The notes: generated from the sequence alone by a model not told the origin. Numbered from the stretch's first letter, positions 8,750-18,420 are shown. The stretch: 64,000 bases of DNA from Candidatus Peribacteria bacterium RIFOXYB1_FULL_54_35 (GCA_001787755.1 MFYJ01000001.1:23105-87104); one strand, 5' to 3'. Program-made: numbers and translations.

Positions 8750-8822
8750 CCTTCGACAGGCTCCAGCCTCCGCGCTTCGTGCTTCGGCCGACAGGCAGGG
8801 TAAACTTCTTCCCTGTCTGCTT
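8750..8822. repeat. Palindromic GC-rich insert between the two gene ends
   Basis: The segment begins CCCTTCGACAGGCTC and contains the facing words GACAGGCAGGG and CCCTGTCTGC (near 8790 and 8811) that can form a hairpin followed by a TTTT run on the plus strand. It could terminate the GIY-YIG/EVE transcript and looks like an inserted palindromic element. Confidence 0.5.
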
Positions 8823-11444
8823 TTAGCTCCTCTGAATTCCGATGCGATCCTCAATCTCCTGATCAACGAACACCTTTTTGCGGGCGTACTTCAGGCGGCT
8901 GTACTCCTTCACAAGCTTAGCAAGTTCCTCGTTACGATCAGACTCGTCCCAGATGGTACTCAAGCTGAAGGGGCGTGACTGCACGTTGTTGATGTTCAGT
9001 TTGCAGTAACAGTTGAAATTCGGAATGCCTATGACGTCCTGCTCAGAGAGAACCGGAGCAAACTCCTTGGCCATGTACTCCGCATCCTCCGCACCGATCT
9101 TGAAACTCATGATGGTACCCACGTTCCCGAAGACCGCATCGCGCATTTTGGTGCTTGATTCGCCATACGCAGACGTCTTCCCTACCAGCTGCCCGATGTA
9201 CTGGTGCGCCATGATGAGCGCAAGTTCATACTTACGTGCCTCAGAGAGGATAGTAGCGAAGGCGTCGGTCACGAAATTCTGGAACTCGTCCACATACAGG
9301 TAGAAGCGCTTGCGGTCCGCCCTCGGGACATCTGCACGGCTCAGGGCAGCCATACTGATCTTATTCACGAAGATGAGGCCGAGGAGTTCCGCATTCGTAT
9401 CGCCGATTTTTCCCTTGGAGAGATTCACGAGAAGTACCTTCTGGGTGTCCATCACTTCCCGGATATTGAAAGCGCTTTTGGGCTGCCCGATGATGTTGCG
9501 CATGGTCGTATTCGTGATGAACGGACCGAACTTCGAACTGAAGTAAGGAATCATCTCCTGCTTCTCGCGTTCCCCTGTCTGGGCTATTTCATGGTCCCAG
9601 AAACTCCGCACCACAGGATTCCCGATCTTGCTGACCTTGTAACGCTGGAACTCTTCGTCCACGAAGAGGCGCGGAACGTCGATGAGCGTCGCACCCTCCT
9701 CCTCGTCGTCCATCAATGTGAGACACCCGTTGCGGAAGTAGTGCTGGATGCGCGGGCCGAAGATCTCGTTTCCGAAGAGCTTGATGAAAATCTCCATGGC
9801 ATCGAGAGCTGCACGGTCCTTCTCTTCCGGTGTTCTCGCCTCCAGCATATTCAGCCCCATGGGCCGGTTGATGTCGGAGGGATCAAAGACGATGACTTCC
9901 TTCGCACGGGACCTGGGCGTGTGAGCGAGCGCATCCTCCACCAAGTCTCCATGAGGATCGACCATGCAGAGGCCATCACCATTCGCAATGTCCTGGCGGG
10001 ACATCCAGCTCAAAAGTGCTGATTTTCCCGAACCGGATTTTCCGATGATGTAGTGGTGGCGTGTCCGGTCTTTTCCGAGGAACCGGACAGGTGTCTCGAC
10101 GCCACGGTACTTGTTGTTCCCAAGCAGTATGCCTTCTGCAGGTGTATCGGGCGGCGGCGGCAGGACTTTGTAGGTACTCCACTGGATGACAGGAATTTTG
10201 TTGTAGCGGCTGTCCGGGAAGTGGTAGAGGCCTGCGAGCTCCTTCTCTACGAGAAGACACTGCGTATGGTAGTAGCCATTCAGCCGCCGCTTCCACATGG
10301 AATAGATGAACCTGGCATTCCACCTGAGCGGCATGATTTCCGTAAACATGCGCCTGTTCACGAAGTAGTTCCCGTAGCTATCTTTGAAGGAGTTGAATGC
10401 CACCTGCATGTTGTTCGTGATCTCGATAGCCCTCTGCCACGTGCTCGAAGAAGCAAGAATGCGTACAGAGCAGTGGTAGAAACTCATGCCGCCCTTCTCC
10501 CCCATGCGCTTGTAGAGTTCCTCCTCCGGCTGAATCATACGGATGAATGCATCCCCCTGCTTTGCCCCCGGAGCCATGTTTTTGGACGGATCGGAGGAGA
10601 ACATGTCGAAGAAATAGCCGAGGAGAGCAAGCCCGGGAATATGCTTGAGAAAATTATCCTTTTTCCCTTTGAACCTCATGGACGCGAAATCCTGGGATTT
10701 CTTCCCCCACCTGTTGGAGAATGAAGGAGTCATCACCATCTGAATGGCCGCCACTTCGTCTTCCTGCAGCTTGCTGAGAACGTTGGCAATACCATTGAGC
10801 GGATCATCCTGCATCTGCTCATAGAAACGCAGCGGATACATGAATGGCCTCTTGAGTATCATGTTGTACCCAACAAGCTGCTTGCCCTTCGGCCAGATAT
10901 CCGGAACTTTCTCCGGATACACTTCTGCGTCCGGATAGAATGCAGTGATCTGCTTCTCGACGATAGAAGCAAACTTTGGCTGCGTTACCACGTAGAACAC
11001 CAGCTCCCCCTTATCGAGGAACATCTCCATGCTGATGGTGAGATAGCGGAAAATCCAGAAGTGCAGCGTCTGCCAGATGGTGAGACTGCGCACTTCCCAG
11101 AGCGCGCGGTACAGCTGCTCCATCACAGCCATCTTCTCTTTGAAATCTTTATCCGTTCGCTTTTCCTGGTCAACCTTGCTGTCACTGCGGGGCTGGATAA
11201 TCTTCAGCGCCACGAGCTTCTTCGCTTGGCGCAGCGCATAGAAAAAGCGGGCGTACTTTTTGAAAAACCTCCACAGCAGATAGGCAGAGAGAATCCAGAG
11301 CAGTGCTTCAATGGAATTGCCTGCAGGATCCTCGGTGATCCAATCCCACAAAGTGAACCAGATATCCGCTTTGAGCACACTCGTACCCAGCGCTGCAATA
11401 CCCAGCAGAAGAGGCCAGAAAAACAAGGAGAGAAAGCCAGCCAC
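8823..11444 (-). CDS. VirD4/TraD-like membrane-anchored DNA-transfer ATPase (copy 1)
   Basis: 873 aa. Two N-terminal hydrophobic segments (about 1-20 and 42-62) anchor the protein, then a basic coiled region, a large N-domain, and a RecA-like motor. Walker A is GKSGSGKS at about 468-475 and Walker B is YLYVDEFQNF, followed by SEARKYELALIMAHQY, the pattern of TraD/TraG/VirD4 coupling ATPases of type IV secretion and of DUF87/HerA relatives. Start is GTG 11444. A paralogue with the same domain order lies at 34504-36999; many motor blocks are identical (PHGDLVEDAL/PHGSLIEDLL; QEMIPYF). It probably pumps DNA or protein across the membrane; the substrate is unknown. A TACAAT lies 44 nt upstream. 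Confidence 0.85.
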   Translation of the reverse strand: MAGFLSLFFWPLLLGIAALGTSVLKADIWFTLWDWITEDPAGNSIEALLWILSAYLLWRFFKKYARFFYALRQAKKLVALKIIQPRSDSKVDQEKRTDKDFKEKMAVMEQLYRALWEVRSLTIWQTLHFWIFRYLTISMEMFLDKGELVFYVVTQPKFASIVEKQITAFYPDAEVYPEKVPDIWPKGKQLVGYNMILKRPFMYPLRFYEQMQDDPLNGIANVLSKLQEDEVAAIQMVMTPSFSNRWGKKSQDFASMRFKGKKDNFLKHIPGLALLGYFFDMFSSDPSKNMAPGAKQGDAFIRMIQPEEELYKRMGEKGGMSFYHCSVRILASSSTWQRAIEITNNMQVAFNSFKDSYGNYFVNRRMFTEIMPLRWNARFIYSMWKRRLNGYYHTQCLLVEKELAGLYHFPDSRYNKIPVIQWSTYKVLPPPPDTPAEGILLGNNKYRGVETPVRFLGKDRTRHHYIIGKSGSGKSALLSWMSRQDIANGDGLCMVDPHGDLVEDALAHTPRSRAKEVIVFDPSDINRPMGLNMLEARTPEEKDRAALDAMEIFIKLFGNEIFGPRIQHYFRNGCLTLMDDEEEGATLIDVPRLFVDEEFQRYKVSKIGNPVVRSFWDHEIAQTGEREKQEMIPYFSSKFGPFITNTTMRNIIGQPKSAFNIREVMDTQKVLLVNLSKGKIGDTNAELLGLIFVNKISMAALSRADVPRADRKRFYLYVDEFQNFVTDAFATILSEARKYELALIMAHQYIGQLVGKTSAYGESSTKMRDAVFGNVGTIMSFKIGAEDAEYMAKEFAPVLSEQDVIGIPNFNCYCKLNINNVQSRPFSLSTIWDESDRNEELAKLVKEYSRLKYARKKVFVDQEIEDRIGIQRS

Positions 11445-11527
11445 GAAGCGAGAGAAGGGTTAGGAGAACGATACCAAGAATTCCGTGTATTGTAGCATAT
11501 TTTCGGTTCTAAAGGTAGTACTTCAGC

Positions 11528-12568
11528 CTACTCACTGCTGCAGGAAGACACTTGCATGGTCATTTCTCTTCTCCGTCCTTCCTGTGTCCCGAAAATAAAA
11601 CGGTACTCACCGCTCATGGAAGGAACGAAGCGAAACCGCTCCTCCGGGCCCACAAAATCCTGTATCCGCACCGTGTGCCCATCCGGGTAGGTAATACTTC
11701 GCACAACAAAGTAGCGGTTGGAGCCGAGATAGACCGAATCTCCAAGTGAGAGTGTATGGGGTAATCCCCTGTGGAAGCGCACATCACGCGTAATACGGCG
11801 CTGGTATGCCCGGGGCTTATCGGAACACTCATCCACCAGTTCCTTGTCGCCTAACCGACGGAATGTTGCCTGTATGACCCCGCGGGATATGGGAGATATT
11901 CTCTCGAACGCTGCTCTGCTCAGATCCATATCCCGGCCGTCTACATAGGGGCCACGGTCATTGATACGCACGACCACGCTCTTCTGATTCTCCAGATTTG
12001 TGACCTGTACAAGCGTGTCCTGCGGGAAACTGCGGTGCGCCGCTGTGAGCGCTTCCATATCGAACGTTTCCCCAAATGCGGTGCCCTGGCCGTGAAAATC
12101 ATCTGCATAGAAACTCACAGAATGGACTTCCTCATTGAGGAATGTATCGAGCGAGCGCATGAAGTCGAGCAGTTGCTCCCTGCTCTCTATGAAAGCATCT
12201 CCTCTGCGCTGCGCGATCGGATATTTCGCGAGCAGCCTGTCAAGATCGGACCGCTCAATATCCGGTCGTTCCTCCACATTGCGTGACCGGAAAAGCCACA
12301 GGAGAGCATCTTCCTGCGAGAGAGGATCTCCGGGACGAAAGAGCGTTTCTTCATCAAAAAATTTGCGGTCTTTTGCGTACGTAATTTCCAGATACCCCTC
12401 CACATCTTCCCTCACATCCTCGAATGGCACGGAACTTACTTCGTATGCAGGCCTGCGAATGGATTCCCACAACAGCAGAAACCCATCGCGACGGCTGAGG
12501 GGGCTGCTCGCCAGAGCAGAAAATGGAAGGGCACACAGAAGGAAAAGAAATATGATATTTCTCAACAT
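11528..12568 (-). CDS. RlpA-like cell-wall protein with SLH-type N-domain
   Basis: 346 aa, secreted. A signal peptide (about 1-20, ending ALASS) is followed by an SLH-like segment (about 22-125). The middle is a double-psi beta-barrel of the RlpA type: [55 protein letters not shown], which contains the Asp of DRGP that is catalytic in RlpA lytic transglycosylases. The C-terminal ~110 residues are unassigned. It probably cleaves or binds peptidoglycan. It follows the 3D-domain gene by 39 nt in the same orientation, so the two are likely one operon for wall remodelling. Confidence 0.82.
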   Translation of the reverse strand: MLRNIIFLFLLCALPFSALASSPLSRRDGFLLLWESIRRPAYEVSSVPFEDVREDVEGYLEITYAKDRKFFDEETLFRPGDPLSQEDALLWLFRSRNVEERPDIERSDLDRLLAKYPIAQRRGDAFIESREQLLDFMRSLDTFLNEEVHSVSFYADDFHGQGTAFGETFDMEALTAAHRSFPQDTLVQVTNLENQKSVVVRINDRGPYVDGRDMDLSRAAFERISPISRGVIQATFRRLGDKELVDECSDKPRAYQRRITRDVRFHRGLPHTLSLGDSVYLGSNRYFVVRSITYPDGHTVRIQDFVGPEERFRFVPSMSGEYRFIFGTQEGRRREMTMQVSSCSSE

Positions 12569-12607
12569 AAACAGAGTGCATTCTCAGAGAAAGAAGAGCA
12601 ATTGACT

Positions 12608-13966
12608 TTAGAGAGCCTGCCATCCCGTGGCACGCACAAGCTGATAGAGCTCCTTCCTCTCCTCCCTCTGGAGAGTGGAAAGTGTTGCCGGACCCACTAC
12701 CCCCGCACCATGGCTTGCAGGTGAAGAGATGATCCCGCGGGAAAGCTGAAACTGCTGAACAGCACTCTTGGTCAGCGGCCCGAAATTGCCATTGATCTTC
12801 TCGATCGGGAAAAGACCGCGATCGGCCAGGAGAGACTGCAGTATGCGAACCTGTCTCCCGTTATCCCCTTCTGAAAGGAACTGCTCCACTGCAAGATCGT
12901 GCTCGTCAAGATATTTTCCGGCTTCATGGAGTACGAGAAGCTTCTGCGCCCGCTCCCGAACGAGAGCACGATCCCACGCCGCGCGGATCTGCTTCAGAGT
13001 GAGTGGTCCTATGCGACCTGCACCAGGATCTTCTTCGGTCCCGACGAGCGCACTATCCTTCTGAAACTGCAGGATTGCTTCTGCAAGCGTGCCGTTATAG
13101 ATGCCATCTGTCCGGCCACGGTAGTACCCGATGTACCGGAGAATGCGCTGCGCTTCACGCACCGTCTCTGCATCGCTCTCCCCGTCAACAAAACCTCCTA
13201 TCGGACCCTCCACCCCCTTACGATGTTCGGCAGAGAGCACAAACGCCGCCGTGGTGGGGGTGAGTTCATCTGCAGGTTCAGAGAGGCGATAGTCCTGGAG
13301 AAAACGCGCGAGAGACTGCTCTGTTACTTCTCCAAAAAGACCTGAAGCTGCATCGCGGAAATACCCGAGTTCCTTGAGTTTTTCCTGGAGTATTTTCACC
13401 GAGAGACTCTGATCGTTCCTCCGTGCTCGCACTGAAAGCAGATTGCGGTTCTCCAGCCTGTACTCTTCCAACCGTGAGAGTGGAGCAGGCAGATCATCGA
13501 GAGCCACAGCCGTCTGTGGCTGATGGAAACCCGGCGGATACACCGTGCCAACAAAATACTGCGCTCCGAAGGCAAGTGCCCGGGCGAGTCCTTCCTCCCC
13601 ATAGCCTGCCCACACGTCCAAACGATGCACACCATTGTCTCCCTCCTGTATCGCTCCACCGCGATCATGTACTGAAAGTACACCAATGCCAGGAAGCGCA
13701 ACCTTGGTTCCGAAGGAGTAGCTCGGCGGGGCAGCAAGCATTCCCGGATACACCTGCGTACCATCGGCAGCCTTCACGCCCTCGCCATTGAGCACCTTGT
13801 CTGCCTCATACCCTCCACGCACATAGCAACACTGATCCGGCAGCGGGGAGTAGTACGCTGTGACGAGGAATGTCTGCTCGTATGGCTCACGGTTGCTCCC
13901 CGCCCGTACCGGGTACAGGAACACCAGCAATGCAACCGCTATGAAGATACGTTTTGGGATGAACAT
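12608..13966 (-). CDS. 3D-domain protein with peptidoglycan-binding repeats
   Basis: 452 aa. Signal peptide (about 1-22). Residues about 30-155 form a 3D (MltA-like barrel) domain: FLVTAYYSPLPDQ, VLNGEGVKAADG, VLSVHDRGGAI, HRLDVWAG with the conserved aspartates. Three peptidoglycan-binding-1 type repeats follow (around 185-245, 265-330 and 365-435), e.g. ILQEKLKELGYF and LFGEVTEQSLARFLQ. This is the domain set of wall-lytic or wall-anchored enzymes. A TATAAT at 13987-13992 (minus) lies 20 nt before the ATG, with no Shine-Dalgarno sequence. Confidence 0.85.
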   Translation of the reverse strand: MFIPKRIFIAVALLVFLYPVRAGSNREPYEQTFLVTAYYSPLPDQCCYVRGGYEADKVLNGEGVKAADGTQVYPGMLAAPPSYSFGTKVALPGIGVLSVHDRGGAIQEGDNGVHRLDVWAGYGEEGLARALAFGAQYFVGTVYPPGFHQPQTAVALDDLPAPLSRLEEYRLENRNLLSVRARRNDQSLSVKILQEKLKELGYFRDAASGLFGEVTEQSLARFLQDYRLSEPADELTPTTAAFVLSAEHRKGVEGPIGGFVDGESDAETVREAQRILRYIGYYRGRTDGIYNGTLAEAILQFQKDSALVGTEEDPGAGRIGPLTLKQIRAAWDRALVRERAQKLLVLHEAGKYLDEHDLAVEQFLSEGDNGRQVRILQSLLADRGLFPIEKINGNFGPLTKSAVQQFQLSRGIISSPASHGAGVVGPATLSTLQREERKELYQLVRATGWQAL

Positions 13967-14042
13967 ATTTGTATTGGTTTCGTTCTATTATATCAAAAAT
14001 CCTGTTTTCGTTCTGTGACACAAGAATGACAAAATATCCTAT

Positions 14043-15065
14043 TCAATTCCTTAATAGCATTTGTGAATATTCCTTCACAAGCACCTCCTCCTCGAGTCGC
14101 ATGCCAAACTCCCCCTTAAAATAGACACCAGGTTCGATAGTGATGATTTCGCCTGCCCGGAGTATTTCTTCCGGAGCTCGAACCGAAATCCGGGCACCTT
14201 CGTGAATCTCCAGACCCACACCGTGCCCGAGCGAGTGAGAGAACTTCTTCTCGAAGCCATACTTCCGGAGTATTTTTCGGGCAGCACCATCCAGATCGTG
14301 CGTAGATACCCCCGCCCGAACGAGCTTCATAGCTGCAACCTTTGCCTCAGAGACGGCATGGAACGCGCGCTCCTGCTTCTGCGTCTTTCGCCCTGTGAAG
14401 AAAACCATGCTCTGATCGGCACAGTAGCCCTTGTACCGCGCACCAACATCAATCTGGACAATGTTCCCCCTCCGGAAAACCCGGTCTGTTGGCTGATGAT
14501 GCGGCCGGCTCGTGTGCGTACCGAAAGCAATGATAGGATCGAACGAGAGTGAATCTGCTCCGAGACACACCGCCCATTCCCCCAATTTCCAGGCAAGCTG
14601 CTTCTCAGTGATTCCCTGCCGGAGAGATTGTGGAATCCTCCGGAGCAGCTCCCGGGTTATCTTCTGGGCCCGGCGGAATTTCCGGATTTCTTCCGGATCT
14701 TTCGTGCGGCGAAACCCCTCGACAATCCCCTCCTTTTGAACAAATTTTGTGTTCTTAAATTTGCGCTTCCACCTGCGCAGTTGCCCAAGAGTCACCGTTT
14801 CCGATTCACACCCGCAGCACTGGACCCTGGCCAAAACAGATGTCATCCGACCCACATCCCGAACATCCACTCCCCTCCCCGCCTCTTCCTTCGCAGCTTC
14901 ACTGTACCTCCCATCAACAAAAAGCGTGAAACGCCGAGGGGTGACGAGGAGGAAACCCGCACTCACTTCCACCCCGGTGAGATACCGGATATTCGTGAGC
15001 GCAGAGACCAGAAACGCCGAAACTCCTGCCGCGTTGAGAAGTTGCTGGGGCGAGGAGGGATACAT
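14043..15065 (-). CDS. M24-family Xaa-Pro aminopeptidase
   Basis: 340-aa metallopeptidase with an N-terminal creatinase-like domain and a C-terminal pita-bread fold. The metal ligands are visible in order: Asp in QIDVGARYKGYCADQS (two Asp), His in HSLGHGVGLEIHE, Glu in TIEPGVYF and Glu in RLEEEVLV. The substrate-side HTSRPHHQPTD loop is also conserved. It should release N-terminal residues next to proline in the cytoplasm. TACTCT at 15072-15077 (minus) ends 6 nt before the ATG. Divergent from the pilin gene. Confidence 0.92.
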   Translation of the reverse strand: MYPSSPQQLLNAAGVSAFLVSALTNIRYLTGVEVSAGFLLVTPRRFTLFVDGRYSEAAKEEAGRGVDVRDVGRMTSVLARVQCCGCESETVTLGQLRRWKRKFKNTKFVQKEGIVEGFRRTKDPEEIRKFRRAQKITRELLRRIPQSLRQGITEKQLAWKLGEWAVCLGADSLSFDPIIAFGTHTSRPHHQPTDRVFRRGNIVQIDVGARYKGYCADQSMVFFTGRKTQKQERAFHAVSEAKVAAMKLVRAGVSTHDLDGAARKILRKYGFEKKFSHSLGHGVGLEIHEGARISVRAPEEILRAGEIITIEPGVYFKGEFGMRLEEEVLVKEYSQMLLRN

Positions 15066-15095
15066 GCACCAAGAGTAGCCTCAAAGAGATATTTG

Positions 15096-15104
15096 TGCTA
15101 TCAT
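15096..15104 (+). promoter_or_regulatory. Extended -10 promoter of the pilin gene
   Basis: TGCTATCAT (extended -10, hexamer TATCAT at 15099-15104) lies 25 nt before the pilin ATG (15130). The same word TTGTGCTATnAT occurs before the second receiver gene at 33900. No Shine-Dalgarno sequence is present in the short leader. Confidence 0.55.
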
Positions 15105-15129
15105 AGAGTGATCTGTACCCTCTTTGCAG

Positions 15130-15495
15130 ATGAAACACTTCTTTCCCTTTCTCTCCAAAACCACTGCAGCTCTCACAGCCGCTCTCAGCGCTGCCACAGC
15201 ATATGCTGCTCAGTACACCGGCGGGGGTCTGAACGCCGGTGCAGGTGACGCGGGCACCATTGTCGGAAGTACCGACATTCGCACCACTGTCATCAACATC
15301 GTAAAGGAAGTGCTCTCCTACATGGCACTTGCGGCCGTCGTCGTCATCGTCATAGCCGGCATCCTCATGGTTGTGAGCGCCGGGAACGAGGAAAGCAAAG
15401 AACGGGCAAAGCGCATCATCCTCTACACATTTGCAGGTCTCATTATCATTCTCCTCGCGCAAGGGCTCGTGCAGATAATGGTGAACCTGAGTTAA
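15130..15495 (+). CDS. T4SS-type pilin-like membrane protein (VirB2/TrbC-like)
   Basis: 121 aa. A cleavable signal peptide (about 1-26, ending TAYAA) is followed by a short Gly-rich stretch and two TM helices (LSYMALAAVVVIVIAGILMV and IILYTFAGLIIILLAQGLV) separated by a short charged loop NEESKERAKR. This size and topology match the VirB2/T4SS pilin family common in CPR genomes. It is 28 nt upstream of the PKD-domain membrane protein and probably co-transcribed, linking that protein to the same surface apparatus as the TraD-like ATPases. Confidence 0.82.
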   Translation: MKHFFPFLSKTTAALTAALSAATAYAAQYTGGGLNAGAGDAGTIVGSTDIRTTVINIVKEVLSYMALAAVVVIVIAGILMVVSAGNEESKERAKRIILYTFAGLIIILLAQGLVQIMVNLS

Positions 15496-15523
15496 CAGCC
15501 AACAGCGCACAACCTCTCCCGTC

Positions 15524-18280
15524 ATGCCTCGTTTTGTTCCTCCCCACGGGTTTGTTCTCAGCACTCTGGCACTCCTCCTGCTCAGTCATCCTGCACACAT
15601 CAGTGCACAGAGAGCAGAGGAAATTATTGCCTTGCGGCCAGGAGGAATTTTCGAGATCTATGCTGACACCGTCACACCTGATCCAAAAATCAGCTGGGTA
15701 TTCAGCAAAGGAAGCACGTTCGTCCAGGCTGACAGAGGACCTCTGTTTAGTATCCGTCCAACGGAGGAAGGGGAGTACTTCCTCACGGGGGAAGTTGCTG
15801 ATGCACAAGACACCCCGCTCCGAAAGCTTTTTAAAATCCAGATGCGGGCAGACGCGCCCATCATCTCTCAGTCAGACACGGAAGGCGATACGCTCGTGCG
15901 TGTCTCTCCTACGCCGAATGAAACAAACATGTCCATCCTGAGAGGCGAACAGCGTGTCGTACGACTCGACATCATTCATCCGGATATCGAACAGCTGGCT
16001 CTCGACATTAATGCGGAGAAGGACCAAAGCAACGACGGTGATCCCTTCAATGACAATATTCTCACGAACAGCGTCTTTAAGTCAGGACGCGGCAGCTTGC
16101 ACATCTGGCTGACTCCCAGAATGCTGAACCAAACGTTCCTATTGGTTGCACGGCTCAAAACTGGAGCGCTGGTTACGCAGAAAATTCAGGTGATCTCAGA
16201 AGACTACGAAGAAATACTGAAACAGAAAATAGAGCAGGAAGAGCAGGCGCGGAGAGACCGTACGACTATCGAATCGAAACTTGTTGGCGAACGGACATAC
16301 CGACTCTCAGTCGATGCGGAGGATGGAGTGATAACAGAGACAGTGTTTCACCATTGGGATTTCGGTGACGGCACCCAAAGTCTGATGGATGAACCGGAAC
16401 ATCAATTTCCCGAATCCCGCATGTACCAGGTGCGCGTTTCAGTGCGTGACGCCTATACAGGAAAAGAGATCCTTCTGGTACAGAAACCCTTTGAAGTTTC
16501 TGAGGGCACCATGCCAGAAATAACAGAACAAACACCTGGGAAAGAAGCAATGAATCCGGAAGCCGTTCAGGAATCAGCGAAGCAAACGAGCTACATTGTC
16601 GCAACAGTAATCAAGGCTCTCGTCATTCTCGCCATCTCGATAGGCATTGGGATTCTCGCTGTGTTTCTGTTTGCAAAAATGAAAGGAAAATCCCTGCAGA
16701 AGTCGTTCGAAGAGGCTGAAAAGAAACTTGTGAAAGAACCTGGCACACGTACTCCGCCTCTGCAACTTGAAAAGCAAGAGGAGGAGAAAAAAGAGGAAGA
16801 AGACGAGAGGGAAAAGGAGAAAGAAAAAGAAAAGGCCCCGCTCGAAACCCCGGAGATCAACAGACAGGTCCCGAGCTGGCTTGCACCTTCGCCGCAAATA
16901 AGCAAAGCAGGAGAGAAAGGAGGAAAAGCTCCCTTAGATACCTCTGTCCCCCCTCCCCCACCTCCTCCTCCTATTGCACAAAAAACTACAACCTCAGAGC
17001 ACATACCCGGTACGTCGCAATCTGCAGTATCCGGAGGGCAGGGTGTACCGCAGGCAGCCGCACAGACTCCCACAGGCGGAGCTCCTGTCCCTCCATGGCT
17101 TCAGGGAGCAGTGACAACACCTGCAAAAGCTGCGCAACCTCTTTCTTCGGAGACACCACAAACAAGACCCACCGCCTCAGAACAAAAGACCACACCCACT
17201 TCGACAGGAACTGCAACTCCCCCCTGGTTAGTGGGAGCACAGACTCTTGAGGAACGTCACAAAGGAAGCACTCCCACAGAACCTGCATCTGCATCCCCTG
17301 CCACCCCCAAAACAGAACTACCCGCCCCTGCAAAAAATGAAGCATCTGTTCCACCCTGGCTGCAACAGACGCCAACTCCACCGCCCCCTGCCGCTGCAGA
17401 GCAGAAGATGAGAGCCACCACACCTCCTCCTGCACCATCAATACAACATGCGGAGAACACTCCTCCATGGCTGCAGGGAGCAGGAGTAAAAACCACCACT
17501 CCTGCAACAAACACCCCCAGAAACCAAGGTGGGACGAGCGCAACAGGTAATATCTCAGCACAAAAAAATCAGACTGGCGCAAATACAGGAAGCACATCCC
17601 AACCCCCACTCCCTCCAACAACAAACCAAACCAGTGACGCAATACAAGTGCAGCAAGCAGCAGATAGTGCAGCAGCAGAAAGCACACACTCGAAAGAAGA
17701 ACGCGAACGGGAGCGCAAGCGCCGCAAACGTCAGCGGTACCGCGCGAACAAGCGCACACGAGAGCAAGAGGGGGAACAGACACAAGTACAGGCTGCACCT
17801 GCACCCACGGAATCCCCCGCAGTAAAGGATGCTCCCCCGCCGAAGAAGGAAACGCAGACACCACCATGGCTGCAGCACACACCTCCTTCTTCGAAACAAA
17901 CACAGGAAACAATACCGCCACCGTCACCTCCCGCACCCCCCGCGCAGAGAGAGAATGCATCTGTCCCCCCCTGGCTGCAGGGAGTGCAGGCACAGAGCAC
18001 TCAGAAACCACCTGCTAATTTCCCTCCGTCTGAGACCCCTCCTGCAACCAAGTCCACTCCTCTCCCACCTCCACCTCCCCAGGGAAATGCCCCCATTCCT
18101 GAATGGCTCAAGGGAACGAGCGCACCAACACCCCCTCCTCCGACTCAGCAACCAATACAACAAACCGGAAGTGATGATGATGTGAAGTTCGTGATCAGTG
18201 CGGACAGCGTGGAGGGGCAGCCTCCCCAGCCACATACACCGGGAGATGCGATTCCGCCTGCAGAGAAACAGGGAGAATAG
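15524..18280 (+). CDS. PKD-domain membrane protein with a multi-PxWL cytoplasmic tail
   Basis: 918 aa. Signal peptide (about 1-28); two extracellular Ig/PKD-like regions (about 35-105 and 258-325, the latter with HHWDFGDGTQS); a TM helix near 358-385. The remaining ~530 residues should be cytoplasmic: a Lys/Glu helix, then a Pro/Thr/Ala/Gln-rich disordered tail holding eight copies of P-[PSE]-W-L, with the Trp at residues 452, 525, 568, 612, 649, 782, 817 and 861. Six have PPWL[QV] and most are followed by G or T-P. A strongly basic block (RERERKRRKRQRYR) lies near 730. The function is unknown; the tail looks like a multivalent docking array. The long antisense frame here is a shadow of its biased composition. 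Confidence 0.85.
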   Translation: MPRFVPPHGFVLSTLALLLLSHPAHISAQRAEEIIALRPGGIFEIYADTVTPDPKISWVFSKGSTFVQADRGPLFSIRPTEEGEYFLTGEVADAQDTPLRKLFKIQMRADAPIISQSDTEGDTLVRVSPTPNETNMSILRGEQRVVRLDIIHPDIEQLALDINAEKDQSNDGDPFNDNILTNSVFKSGRGSLHIWLTPRMLNQTFLLVARLKTGALVTQKIQVISEDYEEILKQKIEQEEQARRDRTTIESKLVGERTYRLSVDAEDGVITETVFHHWDFGDGTQSLMDEPEHQFPESRMYQVRVSVRDAYTGKEILLVQKPFEVSEGTMPEITEQTPGKEAMNPEAVQESAKQTSYIVATVIKALVILAISIGIGILAVFLFAKMKGKSLQKSFEEAEKKLVKEPGTRTPPLQLEKQEEEKKEEEDEREKEKEKEKAPLETPEINRQVPSWLAPSPQISKAGEKGGKAPLDTSVPPPPPPPPIAQKTTTSEHIPGTSQSAVSGGQGVPQAAAQTPTGGAPVPPWLQGAVTTPAKAAQPLSSETPQTRPTASEQKTTPTSTGTATPPWLVGAQTLEERHKGSTPTEPASASPATPKTELPAPAKNEASVPPWLQQTPTPPPPAAAEQKMRATTPPPAPSIQHAENTPPWLQGAGVKTTTPATNTPRNQGGTSATGNISAQKNQTGANTGSTSQPPLPPTTNQTSDAIQVQQAADSAAAESTHSKEERERERKRRKRQRYRANKRTREQEGEQTQVQAAPAPTESPAVKDAPPPKKETQTPPWLQHTPPSSKQTQETIPPPSPPAPPAQRENASVPPWLQGVQAQSTQKPPANFPPSETPPATKSTPLPPPPPQGNAPIPEWLKGTSAPTPPPPTQQPIQQTGSDDDVKFVISADSVEGQPPQPHTPGDAIPPAEKQGE

Positions 18281-18309
18281 TTGGCAGAGCGGTGTGTTGC
18301 ATTTACTAT
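18281..18309 (+). promoter_or_regulatory. Probable promoter of the tRNA-His locus
   Basis: TTGGCA (18281-18286), 17-bp spacer, TACTAT (18304-18309). The predicted start is near 18316, just ahead of the 5' tRNA fragment at 18327, so this was probably the original tRNA promoter and now reads through to the intact tRNA. Confidence 0.55.
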
Positions 18310-18326
18310 TGCGCCCGCTACAACGT

Positions 18327-18346
18327 GGCGAGCTTAGCTCAGTTGG
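18327..18346 (+). pseudogene. 20-nt duplicate of the tRNA-His 5' end
   Basis: Identical to the first 20 nt of the intact tRNA (18421-18440). It is followed by CCTA and a perfect hairpin GTCCCGC-gca-GCGGGAC (18351-18367). It cannot form a tRNA. Confidence 0.85.
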
Positions 18347-18420
18347 CCTAGTCCCGCGCAGCGGGACGTGATAAAAAGAGGCCGCTCGGTGAAAATCGCC
18401 ACAATCTCTTTCACACTTAT

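Noticed and set aside
16986..18011. 341-aa open frame antisense to the PKD protein tail
   Set aside because: Its Val/Leu/Cys/Gly-rich text is the mirror of the Pro/Thr/Gln-rich coding strand; no domain, promoter or plausible start.
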